Below, piece by piece: positions 9,201 through 17,849 of a stretch of DNA of 64,000 nt. The position numbers and the translations under genes were made by a program. Origin of the DNA: Leptolyngbya sp. PCC 7375 (GTDB lineage: Bacteria > Cyanobacteriota > Cyanobacteriia > Phormidesmidales > Phormidesmidaceae); assembly GCF_000316115.1 (NCBI RefSeq), contig NZ_JH993797.1:5256486-5320485 (forward strand), given 5' to 3'. The notes under the pieces were generated by a model. The model had not been told where the DNA came from and did not search any database. It worked only from the letters and a program-made list of their open reading frames with translations. Positions within the stretch are counted from its first letter, which is position 1. Every line of letters starts with the position of its first letter.

Positions 9201-10097
9201 GTAGGTACCGTTGCCAGTGCCTATAACAATACGCTGCAAAGTCTCCAAAAAATTGTTCTAGAAGTACAACAAGCTGCGGCCCAAGTTGGGCAAACCTCTC
9301 AACTTAGCGAAGCATCTGTCAGCTCCTTGAATACAGAAGCACTGCAACAAGCAACCTCGCTTGAACGAGCGCTAATGCGAGTACAGGAGATGATGAACTT
9401 TACTGAGACCGTGGTCAATGATGCTCAACGGGTAGAGGTTGCCGTCCAACAGGCCAACCAGACTGTACAGGTTGGTGATACAGCCATGAACCTTACGGTG
9501 GATGGCATTATGGCTATTCGCGCCACTGTGGCCGACACCAACCAACGCATTAAGCAGCTGAGTGAATCATCGCAGAAAGTCTCTAAAGTTGTTAGCCTGA
9601 TTAGTCATTTCACCACTCAAACCCAATTACTGGCGCTCAATGCTTCCATTGAAGCTACCCGTGCCGGTAAGTATGGGCGAGGATTTGCCGTCGTTGCTGA
9701 TGAAGTTCGTTCTCTGGCCCGTCAATCGGCAGAAGCGGCTACTGAAATTGAGCAATTGGTTCAGGAGATTCAAGTCAACACAGCAGAAGTTTCAACAGCC
9801 ATGGAAAGCGGTATTCACCAGGTAGCTACTGGAACTAACCTGGTCAGAGATGCTCGCCAAAACCTAACAGCTATTGTAGAAGCTACCGGTCAGATCAGTG
9901 GTTTAATTCAAGACATCACCCAAACCACCCATCAGCAAGCTACTGAATTCAAAGAAGTGGCTGTCAGTGTGACTGAAGCGACCGAAATTGCTAATCAAAC
10001 TTCTCAAAAATCAGAGCAATTAACCCAGTCAATTCACCAATTACTGGCTACTGCCAAGGCACTCCAGACAAGTACAGGGAAGTTTAAGGTCAGCTAA
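6225..10097 (+). CDS. Methyl-accepting photoreceptor with five GAF domains (cyanobacteriochrome type)
   Basis: 1290 residues, no transmembrane helix, so a soluble receptor. Order: acidic N-terminus (1-75); GAF1 (about 90-235), without the chromophore cysteine; GAF2 (about 255-400) with C343-H344; GAF3 (about 425-565) with GLSECH (C516-H517) and WED (W483, D485); GAF4 (about 605-760), where the Cys-His pair is replaced by S700-E701; GAF5 (about 780-935) with DHCF (D845, C847) and C875-L876; HAMP-like segment (about 960-1010); MCP signalling domain with hairpin tip near 1136-1165 (LLALNASIEATRAG). GAF3 has the Cys-His and W/x/D signature of red/green bilin-binding GAFs; GAF2 keeps the Cys-His. 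GAF5 has a DXCF-like second cysteine. PixJ/PtxD is the family parallel. The bilin binding is predicted, not shown. Confidence 0.9.
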   Translation: MSNAANTHPDKHSEDLESSLDLDLSLEKVDLISPELIFPDQDLTLEEITPDEDDLERLPETTTPLSLAMDSVPFAPCQGRRPFAIANTMAQASNLENLYQITVTELRKQISVDRALIYQFQSATHGTVIAESLTSGYSPVLGELLAALSFGETTTQHYQQQAVIKINNIAEEAITPYQAQLFQRLQVQASLCLPLFLENQLWGLLVVQTCTRPRQWTDSEIALLYQVGTELILKLQPLRFQSERQLIFSLSDKLRQASDQETIFRSVTRDARKLLNVDRVAICQFRQDYSLQFVFESKVGQVASMLDVVLADSHLQKHEGGIFRQSDPFVVSYVQKDPTLTLCHVENLTDFDIKACAIVAIYQGQKLWGLLGAYQHSGARYWDDNDVKLLTQLGNLVGISLHRTELVEEMARASTNQEALPDIIHKISNTAYAEKIYQTAVQEARNLLNVERVCIYKFRPDYFGDFIYESGTGGWPSLVGSAWEDTYVQENQGGRFRNTEQPFLADDIYTAGLSECHVQTLEHFGVKSFLIVAIRQGGKLWGLLGAFQHSGPRHWLESDVKVLQDISREMEASLKGADYVAQLQEQSAQMTKAAQIGREVSDIIPQILQAQETEQILKVTQRTARQLLKCDRVAFHRFNPDWSSELLCESSINSQINADLKESLHAIWPKHNLQKTQGGPYRNQSSLVINNIYAADHAPSEIDMLEEFGIIAYMTVPIFKKNQLWGVLSAYQNEKPRSWAEAEINALKQIGLQVGTAMQQADYLKRLALTTQQEQLISNIIDRLRKTTNLPQTLKTVARDIREMLQADRVGMYQFDPATNYSVGEFVVEDVAPGVRSAMAAKIQDHCFAEGQAENYQKGRYWVVNDVKTLDLPNCLVDLLADLQVRASLVVPLLKGDVLWGLFAIHQCQGPREWQDIEVEFVHRIGTQFNLALQQADYLEQLQEKNIALEATATREKQSKEKLQQQVMQLLTDVRPALEGDLTVRAPVTDTEVGTVASAYNNTLQSLQKIVLEVQQAAAQVGQTSQLSEASVSSLNTEALQQATSLERALMRVQEMMNFTETVVNDAQRVEVAVQQANQTVQVGDTAMNLTVDGIMAIRATVADTNQRIKQLSESSQKVSKVVSLISHFTTQTQLLALNASIEATRAGKYGRGFAVVADEVRSLARQSAEAATEIEQLVQEIQVNTAEVSTAMESGIHQVATGTNLVRDARQNLTAIVEATGQISGLIQDITQTTHQQATEFKEVAVSVTEATEIANQTSQKSEQLTQSIHQLLATAKALQTSTGKFKVS

Positions 10098-10160
10098 GAG
10101 AGATTTTTGGGTTTCTGTTTTTGATTCTTGGTACCAGTCAACTTGCGGTTTTAACCAATC

Positions 10161-13100
10161 ATGACTTCAGCTTCAGCACTTAACCAGCAGGTTCCTGCCT
10201 ACTTTCTGCAAGAGGCTTCTGAACTACTACAGCAAATAGACTATGAGCTGCAAACTCTACGTCAGGGGTTTGGTGTTCAGAAAATGCACAGCTTAATGCG
10301 GGCAGCTCATACCCTAAAGGGGGCGGCGGCTAGTGTTGGGCTGGATGCCATCAAAACCACAACCCATTCTCTAGAAGATGCGTTCAAAGCATTATGTGCC
10401 CCCGATGCCAATTTGACACCAGTTGTAGAAGGACTAATTTTTGAAGCTTACGATTGCTTGCAACTTCTACTGTCAGTTCAGCTGACTAATTCTGAAATTG
10501 ATGAGTCAGAAGTGCTGGACCGCATGGCCAGTGTTGTGACCCAACTGCAAGAAAACCTGGGCGATCAGTTTGGTCAGGATGGTTATCTGCCGACATCGAC
10601 TGACCTGGGGTTTGATATGACCCAATCCATTTTTGAAATGGGTGTGAATCAACGACTCGATGAGCTGGAAAATGCTCTTAAAAAGCCTGATTCAGAGAGT
10701 TTAAAAGCTCTTCTGCAATCCCAGTCAGACGTATTTTTTGGCTTGGCAGAGTCTTTGAATCTACCGGGATTTGGAGAAATTGCTCGGGCTACCGTAACCG
10801 CTTTAAATAATCAACCCAATCAGGTGGTGCAGATAGCTAAAGTTGCTCTTACAGACTATCGCTCTGCTCAAACCTTAGTATTACAGGGCGATCGCAACCA
10901 AGGTGGAACGCCTAGTAGAGCGCTGCAACAGTTTTCTAAACAGAATTCTTCTAAAAGAAGAACTAAAAAAAGCAACCAGCATCGCCAATCCAAATCCTCC
11001 CCGACTCACCAGAAACCATCTAAAAGCTGGGTTAATGGCCTATGGACATGGTTAAGCCAGCCCATTAGCCAGACTAAATCGCTAGCCAACAATTCCTCCC
11101 AGTTGGTTAAACCTGATTCAATAGAATCCCTAGCATTGTTAGAAAATGCCAGCCGTGATCAGACAGTCATTGTCCAGACTCCAGATACTATTTGGGACAC
11201 CCCACCATTACCAGATACGGTCGCAGCAGATGCTAAGCAGCCCCCACCTCCAGCAGCACAGATTAAAAATGATGCCTCTGGTTCAGAGCCCAGTCTTTTA
11301 TCGCAACAACAGGCAGAACAGTTCGAACCCATTGTGCCTGCCAATGAGCTACCCCAAAACACGGCCACCCTGCGAGTATCTATCAATCATCTTGAACAGC
11401 TCAACCACACTATTGGAGAACTCTTAACTCAGCAGAGCCGTCAGGCACTGTGCAATGAGCACATGACAGCAGCTATGAAAATTCTCCTGACTCATGTGAG
11501 TCAACAACAGCAGCAGTTACGAAAACTTCAGCATCAACCTGCCTATACCTCCACAGTGCTTGATACACAGCAACTAAAGCCAACTGAGCAACAATTTGAC
11601 ACCCTAGAGCTAGATCACTACAGTGAACAGCAGCTACTAGTACAAACAACACTCGACACGATGGTACAGCAAATGGAAAGTGTTGAAGCCATGGAATTGT
11701 TTGTGCAGCAAAGCAATCAGAGCTTGGAAAAGCAACAGCGCCTGGTCAATGATCTGCGTGAAACCATGTTGGAGGCAAGAATGCAGCCCCTCGGAAATTT
11801 GCTACACCGTTTCCATCAGGTGTTGGCACGTTTAACAACGCAGCACAGTAAGCTTGTCAGCTTAAAGATCCAGGGGGGAGATGTTCTTGTTGATAAAGCT
11901 ATTGTCGATAAGTTGTATGACCCTTTACTCCATTTAGTGCGTAATGCCTTTGATCACGGTATTGAGTCACCGGAAATGCGTCAGCAGCAGGGCAAACCCG
12001 AAAAGGGACAGATTAAACTCTCTGCTAGACAAACAGGTCGATATCTAGTTATCAAAATTCAAGATGATGGACAGGGACTCAATCTTAATGCTATCCGTCA
12101 AAAGGCAATTGACAATCAACTCATTACAGCGATAGAAGCTCAACACTTAACTTCGACCCAAATTAATGATTTAATTTTTGAGCCCAATTTATCCACTGCT
12201 AATTACGTTAACGATCTCTCTGGACGCGGCGTTGGCCTAGATGTTGTCCGCACCCAAATCCAAACTCTACGGGGTACAGTTACCGTGACCCATCAGCACG
12301 GGCAAGGAACCTGCTTTACCATCAAAATCCCTGCCAATTTAACCATTGCGAAACTGTTACTCTGTCGCGCCAGGGAACGATTATACGCGCTGATGACAGA
12401 TACTATCGAACAAATTTTAATCCCCCGCGCTGAGCAGCTAAAAACTCGGAATAACAGAAAAGTGCTCAGTCTCCAGATTGAGGAGAAAGACCAGCTAATT
12501 TTAGTTGTCCCCCTATCGGAAGCCCTCGCCTATAACGGTTTACTACCAATCCCCCAGCAACCAGACATTAATAAAACCTCAGACATCTTCCCAGTTATTT
12601 TGATCCGATACAAAAATCGTTTAGTAGGTCTAGAAATAGACCAGCTAATTGGAGAACAAGAGTTGGTCATTCGCTCTCTAGGTACCCTTGCAACAATGCC
12701 CAGCTATATATATGGCTGTAGCATTCTTCCCGATGGTCGCCTTAGCTTGGTGATAGATGGCTCTACGCTCGTACTAAAAGTTCTCCAGAACTTTTCTCAA
12801 CATGCAATCAAGACAGGCAACAGTAAAGGGGAACAAATAGCACCTCGAAAATCCCATGTTACTAAGCAATCCATCCTGATTATTGATGACTCGATTACGG
12901 TTCGTAATACCCTTACGAAAGCTCTACAAAACGCTGGCTATTGGGTCTTGCAGGCCAAAGAGGGTAACGAAGCTCTACAAAAGCTCCAGCACACTGATGT
13001 GGCTGCTATTTTATGTGATCTGGAAATGCCTGGCATGAACGGCTTTGAATTTTTAAAGGCTCGACAACATACGCCTAAAATTGCTTCAGTGCCTACCATT

Positions 13101-13250
13101 ATGCTGACGTCACGTACCGGGGTGAAACATCGGCAACTGGCCCAAGAATTAGGTGCCACTGGCTATCTCACAAAACCATATATAACACCGCAACTATTGA
13201 CGACATTAACCAATGTTTTGGAGCAACAATTAGAGAAGAGCCGTGGATAA
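10161..13250 (+). CDS. Hybrid CheA-type histidine kinase with C-terminal receiver
   Basis: 1029 residues. HPt domain at 1-110 with phosphohistidine H50 in AAHTLKGAAA. A long variable linker (110-390) includes a lysine/serine-rich stretch near 255-290. The dimerisation region (about 395-560) is followed by a HATPase domain with N-box NAFDHGIE (N595), DDGQGL and GRGVGLDVV. A CheW-like domain (about 740-870) and a receiver (about 905-1025) with phosphoacceptor D953 in LCDLEMPGMNG complete it. It corresponds to PixL/PtxE: the array kinase that phosphorylates the PatA-like and CheY-like regulators. It ends eight bases inside the next gene, so translation of the two is probably coupled. Confidence 0.92.
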   Translation: MTSASALNQQVPAYFLQEASELLQQIDYELQTLRQGFGVQKMHSLMRAAHTLKGAAASVGLDAIKTTTHSLEDAFKALCAPDANLTPVVEGLIFEAYDCLQLLLSVQLTNSEIDESEVLDRMASVVTQLQENLGDQFGQDGYLPTSTDLGFDMTQSIFEMGVNQRLDELENALKKPDSESLKALLQSQSDVFFGLAESLNLPGFGEIARATVTALNNQPNQVVQIAKVALTDYRSAQTLVLQGDRNQGGTPSRALQQFSKQNSSKRRTKKSNQHRQSKSSPTHQKPSKSWVNGLWTWLSQPISQTKSLANNSSQLVKPDSIESLALLENASRDQTVIVQTPDTIWDTPPLPDTVAADAKQPPPPAAQIKNDASGSEPSLLSQQQAEQFEPIVPANELPQNTATLRVSINHLEQLNHTIGELLTQQSRQALCNEHMTAAMKILLTHVSQQQQQLRKLQHQPAYTSTVLDTQQLKPTEQQFDTLELDHYSEQQLLVQTTLDTMVQQMESVEAMELFVQQSNQSLEKQQRLVNDLRETMLEARMQPLGNLLHRFHQVLARLTTQHSKLVSLKIQGGDVLVDKAIVDKLYDPLLHLVRNAFDHGIESPEMRQQQGKPEKGQIKLSARQTGRYLVIKIQDDGQGLNLNAIRQKAIDNQLITAIEAQHLTSTQINDLIFEPNLSTANYVNDLSGRGVGLDVVRTQIQTLRGTVTVTHQHGQGTCFTIKIPANLTIAKLLLCRARERLYALMTDTIEQILIPRAEQLKTRNNRKVLSLQIEEKDQLILVVPLSEALAYNGLLPIPQQPDINKTSDIFPVILIRYKNRLVGLEIDQLIGEQELVIRSLGTLATMPSYIYGCSILPDGRLSLVIDGSTLVLKVLQNFSQHAIKTGNSKGEQIAPRKSHVTKQSILIIDDSITVRNTLTKALQNAGYWVLQAKEGNEALQKLQHTDVAAILCDLEMPGMNGFEFLKARQHTPKIASVPTIMLTSRTGVKHRQLAQELGATGYLTKPYITPQLLTTLTNVLEQQLEKSRG

Positions 13251-13722
13251 AAATACGTCGAAAATCATAAAACTTGTCACCTTTGAAGTTGCCGATTATT
13301 GGTTTGCCTTGCCAATGAAGGCGATCTTAAAGATATTGAACTGTCCATCATCCAATGAAGGTGGAATCATTCCGCTCGGAATTGTGCAACTGGGTCCCCA
13401 TACAATCCAATTGTTGGATTTACATAGCGTATTTTGCCTAGATGCCTATGCCACATCACCACGCAAAGCTCAGTTTTTGCTAGTACTACGGGGTATTCAC
13501 AATAGGCTTTGGGGGATTGCCTTAGAGTCACCTCCAGATTTGGTCGAATTGCCTATTAGCGAATTCCAAGCCGTATCTACAGACAGGCGTTTCGCTTCTA
13601 AAAAGCAGTGGATCAGTCACATAGCTATGCTTTCTGAACAGGAAAGGAATCATACTCTATTATTTTTAGATCTAAAAGCCGTGTTTCAGCAAAAACTGGC
13701 CAAACCCGAAGACAACAGTTAG
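13243..13722 (+). CDS. Second CheW-like protein, GTG start overlapping cheA
   Basis: 159 residues starting at a GTG within the last codons of the CheA gene (8-bp overlap), which argues for translational coupling. The sequence (VTFEVADYWFALPMKAILKIL, then IVQLGPHTIQLLDLHSVF and WGIALESPPDLVELP) is a divergent CheW fold. With one CheW gene upstream of the receptor, this second copy may serve a distinct array role or act as a modulator. It is the last gene of the taxis operon. Confidence 0.75.
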   Translation: MDKNTSKIIKLVTFEVADYWFALPMKAILKILNCPSSNEGGIIPLGIVQLGPHTIQLLDLHSVFCLDAYATSPRKAQFLLVLRGIHNRLWGIALESPPDLVELPISEFQAVSTDRRFASKKQWISHIAMLSEQERNHTLLFLDLKAVFQQKLAKPEDNS

Positions 13723-13736
13723 CTCCATCTTCCCTT

Positions 13737-14012
13737 TTAGGATTCATTGAATGACGATCCAGAGGCATCAATACCAAGTTCTTTTTTGCTCTTTTTTAGA
13801 TCCTTCCACAGCTTCCTAATCTGCAAGTAAGCCTCCATCGAGGAGAGCTTACCACCGGTTTCCAGGGCACAAATAATATCAACACGTTGCGAGAATTCTT
13901 GCAGGTTCGCATTAAAGGCCAAACTTTGTGGAGAAAACTGGCCATAATAGCGACTGCGAGGATATAAAAAATCATCTATTTCATGCTGTTTATATGATTC
14001 AGAATTATTCAT
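13737..14012 (-). CDS. Small conserved cyanobacterial protein, function unknown
   Basis: 91 residues, no cysteine cluster or membrane segment. The core (FLYPRSRYYGQFSPQSLAFN, then LQEFSQRVDIICALETGGK and a basic helix KLWKDLKKSKKELG) is one I recognise as a widespread small cyanobacterial hypothetical, possibly DUF7219; that label is from memory. It is convergent with the taxis operon (14-bp gap) and not part of it. Confidence 0.65.
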   Translation of the reverse strand: MNNSESYKQHEIDDFLYPRSRYYGQFSPQSLAFNANLQEFSQRVDIICALETGGKLSSMEAYLQIRKLWKDLKKSKKELGIDASGSSFNES

Positions 14013-14388
14013 CTTAGGATTCTTAATAACTACAATTTAGGAGGCTAGCAAACACCTAAACTCCTTAGGTATGAACCAAAATTTCGGAACTGTCGGCATG
14101 CTATTCAGATATAATTGCCGTACGTGATATTACGCAGTGAGTAAAGTAAGGAGTTTCCTCGTTACGTCATCGTTGTCTATAGAGCCCAAAGTTAACAATT
14201 TAACCAACAATCTGTCGATAACGAAAAATTGACATTCCTGCTTATTTGAAGCTGATTACTATCACAGTCAGAAAAAATAAGGAAACTCAACTCCTTTCGT
14301 TTCGTAACATAATGTGACAGCGTTTCTAAGGGAAAAACGTTTACTGGTCACAGTATTATATATACGTATAGACAGTTGAGTATAAAAA
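14013..14388. other. Gene-free stretch upstream of the small hypothetical
   Basis: 376 bp holding the presumed promoter of the leftward gene at 13737-14012. AT-rich, with no open frame of note and no RNA gene that I can recognise. Confidence 0.3.
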
Positions 14389-14418
14389 TAGCCTCAGTTC
14401 CTTAGTGAACTGAGGCTA
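14389..14418 (-). terminator. Intrinsic terminator of ilvD
   Basis: A perfect 12-bp stem (14389-14400 with 14407-14418) and a 6-nt loop, 75 bp after the ilvD stop. On the minus strand it is followed by TATTTTTATA, a good T-rich tract. Confidence 0.85.
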
Positions 14419-14492
14419 AAGGCAAAATCTACGCTAGTTTGTCGGTCGGACGGTCTCTGCTTTATCAGCCTTGTTCTTACAGAACAGGAGAC

Positions 14493-16178
14493 CTAAAACA
14501 GGTCTTTGTCAGTCACTGCCCCCTGGCTGCTAGATGAAACTAATGTGGCATACTTTGCTAGCACACCTCGCTTGTAGAGAGGTTCGGGCGCTGTCCACTG
14601 CTCCCGTCGCTTAGCAAGTTCCTCATCAGAGACATTTAACTGCAACAACAGTTTCTCGGCATCAATGGTGATGGAGTCGCCTTCTTCTACCAGGCCGATG
14701 GTACCACCAACTGCCGCCTCAGGCGCAACGTGGCCAACGACCATACCATAGGTACCACCTGAGAAACGACCGTCGGTAATCAAACCAACCGAGTCTCCCA
14801 AGCCAGCACCAATGATGGCTGAGGTGGGTGCTAACATTTCTCGCATGCCTGGCCCTCCCTTAGGACCTTCATAGCGCACAACAATCACATCGCCTGCTTT
14901 GATTTTGCCTGCCAAAATCGCATCTAGACAATCTTCTTCAGACTCAAATACCCGCGCAGGGCCAGTGATAGTAAACTTTTTGATACCGGTAAGTTTTGCC
15001 ACCGAACCTTCCGTAGCAAGGTTGCCCTTTAGAATACCCAGGTGACCATGGGCATAGAGGGGTTGGTTAAAGGGACGAATAACATCCTGGTCAGGGCTGG
15101 GCTGTTCAGGCACATCCGCTAGCACTTCTTCAATGGTTTGGCCGCTGACGGTCAGGGCGTCACCGTGGAGTAACCCTTGTTTGAGTAACATTTTCATGAC
15201 TAGGGGAATACCGCCTGCCTTGTGTAGGTCAATGGCCACATAATGTCCGGAGGGCTTAAGGTCACAGAAAACAGGAACGCGATTACGGATGACCTCAAAG
15301 TCATCAAGGGTGAGCTCAACACCCATGGTGTTGGCAATGGCCAACAGGTGCAATACCGAATTAGTGGAACCACCTACCGCCATGATGACAGAGATGGCAT
15401 TTTCAAACGCTTTGCGGGTCAGAATCTGGCTGGGCAAAATCTGGTTGCGGATGGCATCTACCAGTACATAGGCTGATTTTTCAGTACTGTCGGCTTTCTC
15501 CGCATCTTCGGCTGCCATGGTGGAAGAATAGGGCAGGCTCAGGCCCATGGCTTCGATGGCCGATGACATGGTGTTAGCGGTGTACATGCCGCCACAGGAA
15601 CCGGCACCAGGGCAAGCGTTTTTCTCAACGGCCATCAGACGTTCTTCGTCGATCTTACCGGCGCTGTACTGACCAACTGCTTCAAAGGCACTGACTACGG
15701 TGAGGTCTTCGCCGTCGAGGTGGCCGGGTTTGATGGTACCGCCATAGACAAAAACGGCGGGGATATTCATGCGTGCGATCGCAATTATGGCTCCTGGCAT
15801 ATTCTTATCGCAGCCACCAATAGCCAATACTCCATCCATACTCTGACCGGTGCAAGCGGTCTCAATGGAATCAGCAATCACATCACGGGAAACCAGAGAA
15901 TACTTCATCCCCTTGGTACCCATGGAAATACCATCACTGATGGTGATAGTGCCAAACATTTGCGGCATTGCCCCAGCATCCCGCAGGGCTGCTTCACCCC
16001 GCAGAGCCAGAGTATTAATCCCCATATTGCAAGGGGTAATTGTGCTATAGCCATTAGCTAGTCCAACAATGGGCTTATTAAAATCATCATCTCCAAAGCC
16101 CACGGCCCTCAGCATGGCACGGTTGGGTGAACGCTGTACCCCTTGGGTAACGACGCGGCTTTTACGGTTGTCGGCCAT
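14493..16178 (-). CDS. ilvD: Dihydroxy-acid dehydratase
   Basis: 561 residues, the usual length. It dehydrates 2,3-dihydroxy-isovalerate and 2,3-dihydroxy-3-methylvalerate to the 2-oxo acids, the third common step of valine and isoleucine synthesis. It keeps the iron-sulphur/Mg signature GGCDKNMPGA (about residue 123) and CPGAGSCGGMYTANTM (about 190-205), plus the C-terminal GRFSGGTYGMVVGHVAPEA. Cytosolic and full length. Transcribed alone, with its own terminator at 14389-14418; the neighbouring cyclase gene on the same strand lies upstream by 97 bp. No sign of damage. Confidence 0.97.
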   Translation of the reverse strand: MADNRKSRVVTQGVQRSPNRAMLRAVGFGDDDFNKPIVGLANGYSTITPCNMGINTLALRGEAALRDAGAMPQMFGTITISDGISMGTKGMKYSLVSRDVIADSIETACTGQSMDGVLAIGGCDKNMPGAIIAIARMNIPAVFVYGGTIKPGHLDGEDLTVVSAFEAVGQYSAGKIDEERLMAVEKNACPGAGSCGGMYTANTMSSAIEAMGLSLPYSSTMAAEDAEKADSTEKSAYVLVDAIRNQILPSQILTRKAFENAISVIMAVGGSTNSVLHLLAIANTMGVELTLDDFEVIRNRVPVFCDLKPSGHYVAIDLHKAGGIPLVMKMLLKQGLLHGDALTVSGQTIEEVLADVPEQPSPDQDVIRPFNQPLYAHGHLGILKGNLATEGSVAKLTGIKKFTITGPARVFESEEDCLDAILAGKIKAGDVIVVRYEGPKGGPGMREMLAPTSAIIGAGLGDSVGLITDGRFSGGTYGMVVGHVAPEAAVGGTIGLVEEGDSITIDAEKLLLQLNVSDEELAKRREQWTAPEPLYKRGVLAKYATLVSSSSQGAVTDKDLF

Positions 16179-16275
16179 GGTTAATTCCTTAGCGATCCAT
16201 ACAGACCCTAATTGTTACAGATTAGGGCAGGAGACAAATTATGCTACGGCGGCTAAAAAATATTTTCATTGCACC

Positions 16276-17589
16276 TTACGATTGAGCCATCACTGGATCT
16301 ATATCAACATCTGTCACACAGGGCTCTAATAGATAAGTAATCATGGGTCCTTTACCTTTGATGACGATTGGACCACGCTGATGAAACTCATAGCGTTCAT
16401 CCAACTTCTGTAGACGTTGATAGGTAGCCTCGCTAATTTGAATGCCATTGGGCACACCGTGGGATTCCATGCGACTCGCTGTATTCACCGTATCGCCCCA
16501 AAGATCATAGGCAAACTTCTTTAGGCCAATCACGCCAGCCACCACTGGACCGGTATGAATCCCGATACGTAAGGCAATATCTTGATCGGTTTCAGCATTA
16601 AAGTCCGCCAATGCTGCTTGCATTTCTATGGCCATGGCAGCAACAGCTGCCGCGTGGTTAGCCTGGGGTTGTGGCAACCCTGCTGCCACCATGTAAGCAT
16701 CACCAATGGTTTTGATCTTTTCTAAACCATGGTTCTCGGCTAACTGATCAAAGCGAGAGAATACTTGGTTGAGTAGATCAACAATGTTGGCCGCTGGCTG
16801 GGTCTCGGTAAGCTGAGTAAAGTTAACAATATCTGCGAATAATACTGTTACCTCAGAAAAACTTTCAGCGATAATATCTGGCCCCTGTTTCAATTTCTCA
16901 GCCACTGTTCGAGGCAAAATATTCAACAACAGTCGCTCAGACTTTTCTTGGGCCTCCAACAGCTCACGATTGGTGGCAAAATTTTCCCGTGATAGTTTTT
17001 CGTAAAAGTAAACCGAGCAGTTGCAGATACAGCAGATCCAAAACGTGTTGAGCAACAGGCTAGCAGCAGGCAAACCAGGGGTTACCACCTGTAACCCTAA
17101 AAGGGTATTCACACCAAAGTAGTAAACAATTACCCCCAGCTGAGAGATTAGATGGAGCGGCCAACCCACTGGCACTAGAGTAGCCTGAGTAATAAAGGAG
17201 AGTGCCCAACTAAAAAGATCAGGCTCGGCAATGGGGGTGTTGCTAGCTAAACCAGTGTAGGTTTCATGGAACCGATGCAACAGACTAATGGACCATGATG
17301 CCAGCAAAAAAACACCAATAATGCGCCGAGGCCGATAGATATTTTTGCGAATTAGCCATAGGCAGAAAAACAACAACCCCATTCGTATTAGATTCGTGAG
17401 GATCCACAGCAGTACAAACGGATCGTGACCCTCAGTAACGTACGTCAGGGTGTCTAAGGGCAAAAATGTGACGAAATAAAACAGGCCAAACAGAATACCC
17501 AACCGCAACCGCCGCTGCATAAATTGATGACGCCAATGGGCATAGGATGCAAATTCGTGGATGGGCTTTATTCGGGAAAAACCAAACAT
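16276..17589 (-). CDS. Membrane-bound class III adenylate cyclase
   Basis: 437 residues. The N-terminal half (about 30-195) has several hydrophobic segments, probably five to six transmembrane helices. A short coiled linker (200-225) joins it to a class III cyclase domain (about 245-425). Metal-binding aspartates D253 (FADIVNF) and D297 (IGDAYM), the adenine-selecting pair K293 (KIKTIGD) and D362 (YDLWGDT), and N369/R373 (DTVNTASRM) are all present, so ATP rather than GTP is the expected substrate. It makes cAMP, which in cyanobacteria acts through SyCRP1-type regulators. CRP-like palindromes occur 18 kb away in this window. Confidence 0.9.
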   Translation of the reverse strand: MFGFSRIKPIHEFASYAHWRHQFMQRRLRLGILFGLFYFVTFLPLDTLTYVTEGHDPFVLLWILTNLIRMGLLFFCLWLIRKNIYRPRRIIGVFLLASWSISLLHRFHETYTGLASNTPIAEPDLFSWALSFITQATLVPVGWPLHLISQLGVIVYYFGVNTLLGLQVVTPGLPAASLLLNTFWICCICNCSVYFYEKLSRENFATNRELLEAQEKSERLLLNILPRTVAEKLKQGPDIIAESFSEVTVLFADIVNFTQLTETQPAANIVDLLNQVFSRFDQLAENHGLEKIKTIGDAYMVAAGLPQPQANHAAAVAAMAIEMQAALADFNAETDQDIALRIGIHTGPVVAGVIGLKKFAYDLWGDTVNTASRMESHGVPNGIQISEATYQRLQKLDERYEFHQRGPIVIKGKGPMITYLLEPCVTDVDIDPVMAQS

Positions 17590-17785
17590 GGTAGAACAGC
17601 CCAGAAGCTGGGTGCTGTTGAGTTAAAGAACAATCAAGCTGACAATCTACAGGCACGGTAATTGTGGCACATAGATTCAAACCATACGCCTGCTGATTCC
17701 TCAGACCATGTCATTTCTTCACACCCATTCGCCAGATGTCTGTAACTTTGTCGCATATCGCAGAATTTGCCAAATTTATAGCAAA

Positions 17786-17822
17786 ATACTCGCCCCCAGA
17801 ACATTGTTCTGGGGGCGAGTAT
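17786..17822 (-). terminator. Intrinsic terminator of the phosphoribulokinase-like gene
   Basis: An 18-bp perfect inverted repeat (17786-17803 with 17805-17822), 27 bp after the stop codon. On the minus strand it runs into TTTTGC. It is GC-rich in the middle (CTCGCCCCCAGAACA). Its central spacer is one base, so the physical loop will be larger. Confidence 0.85.
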
Positions 17823-17849
17823 CTAAGAACTTAGAGTCGTGTTCTGAAT

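Noticed and set aside
15720..16061. Plus-strand frames of 66-113 codons opposite ilvD
   Set aside because: Antisense shadows of a strongly conserved gene with high GC at third positions.
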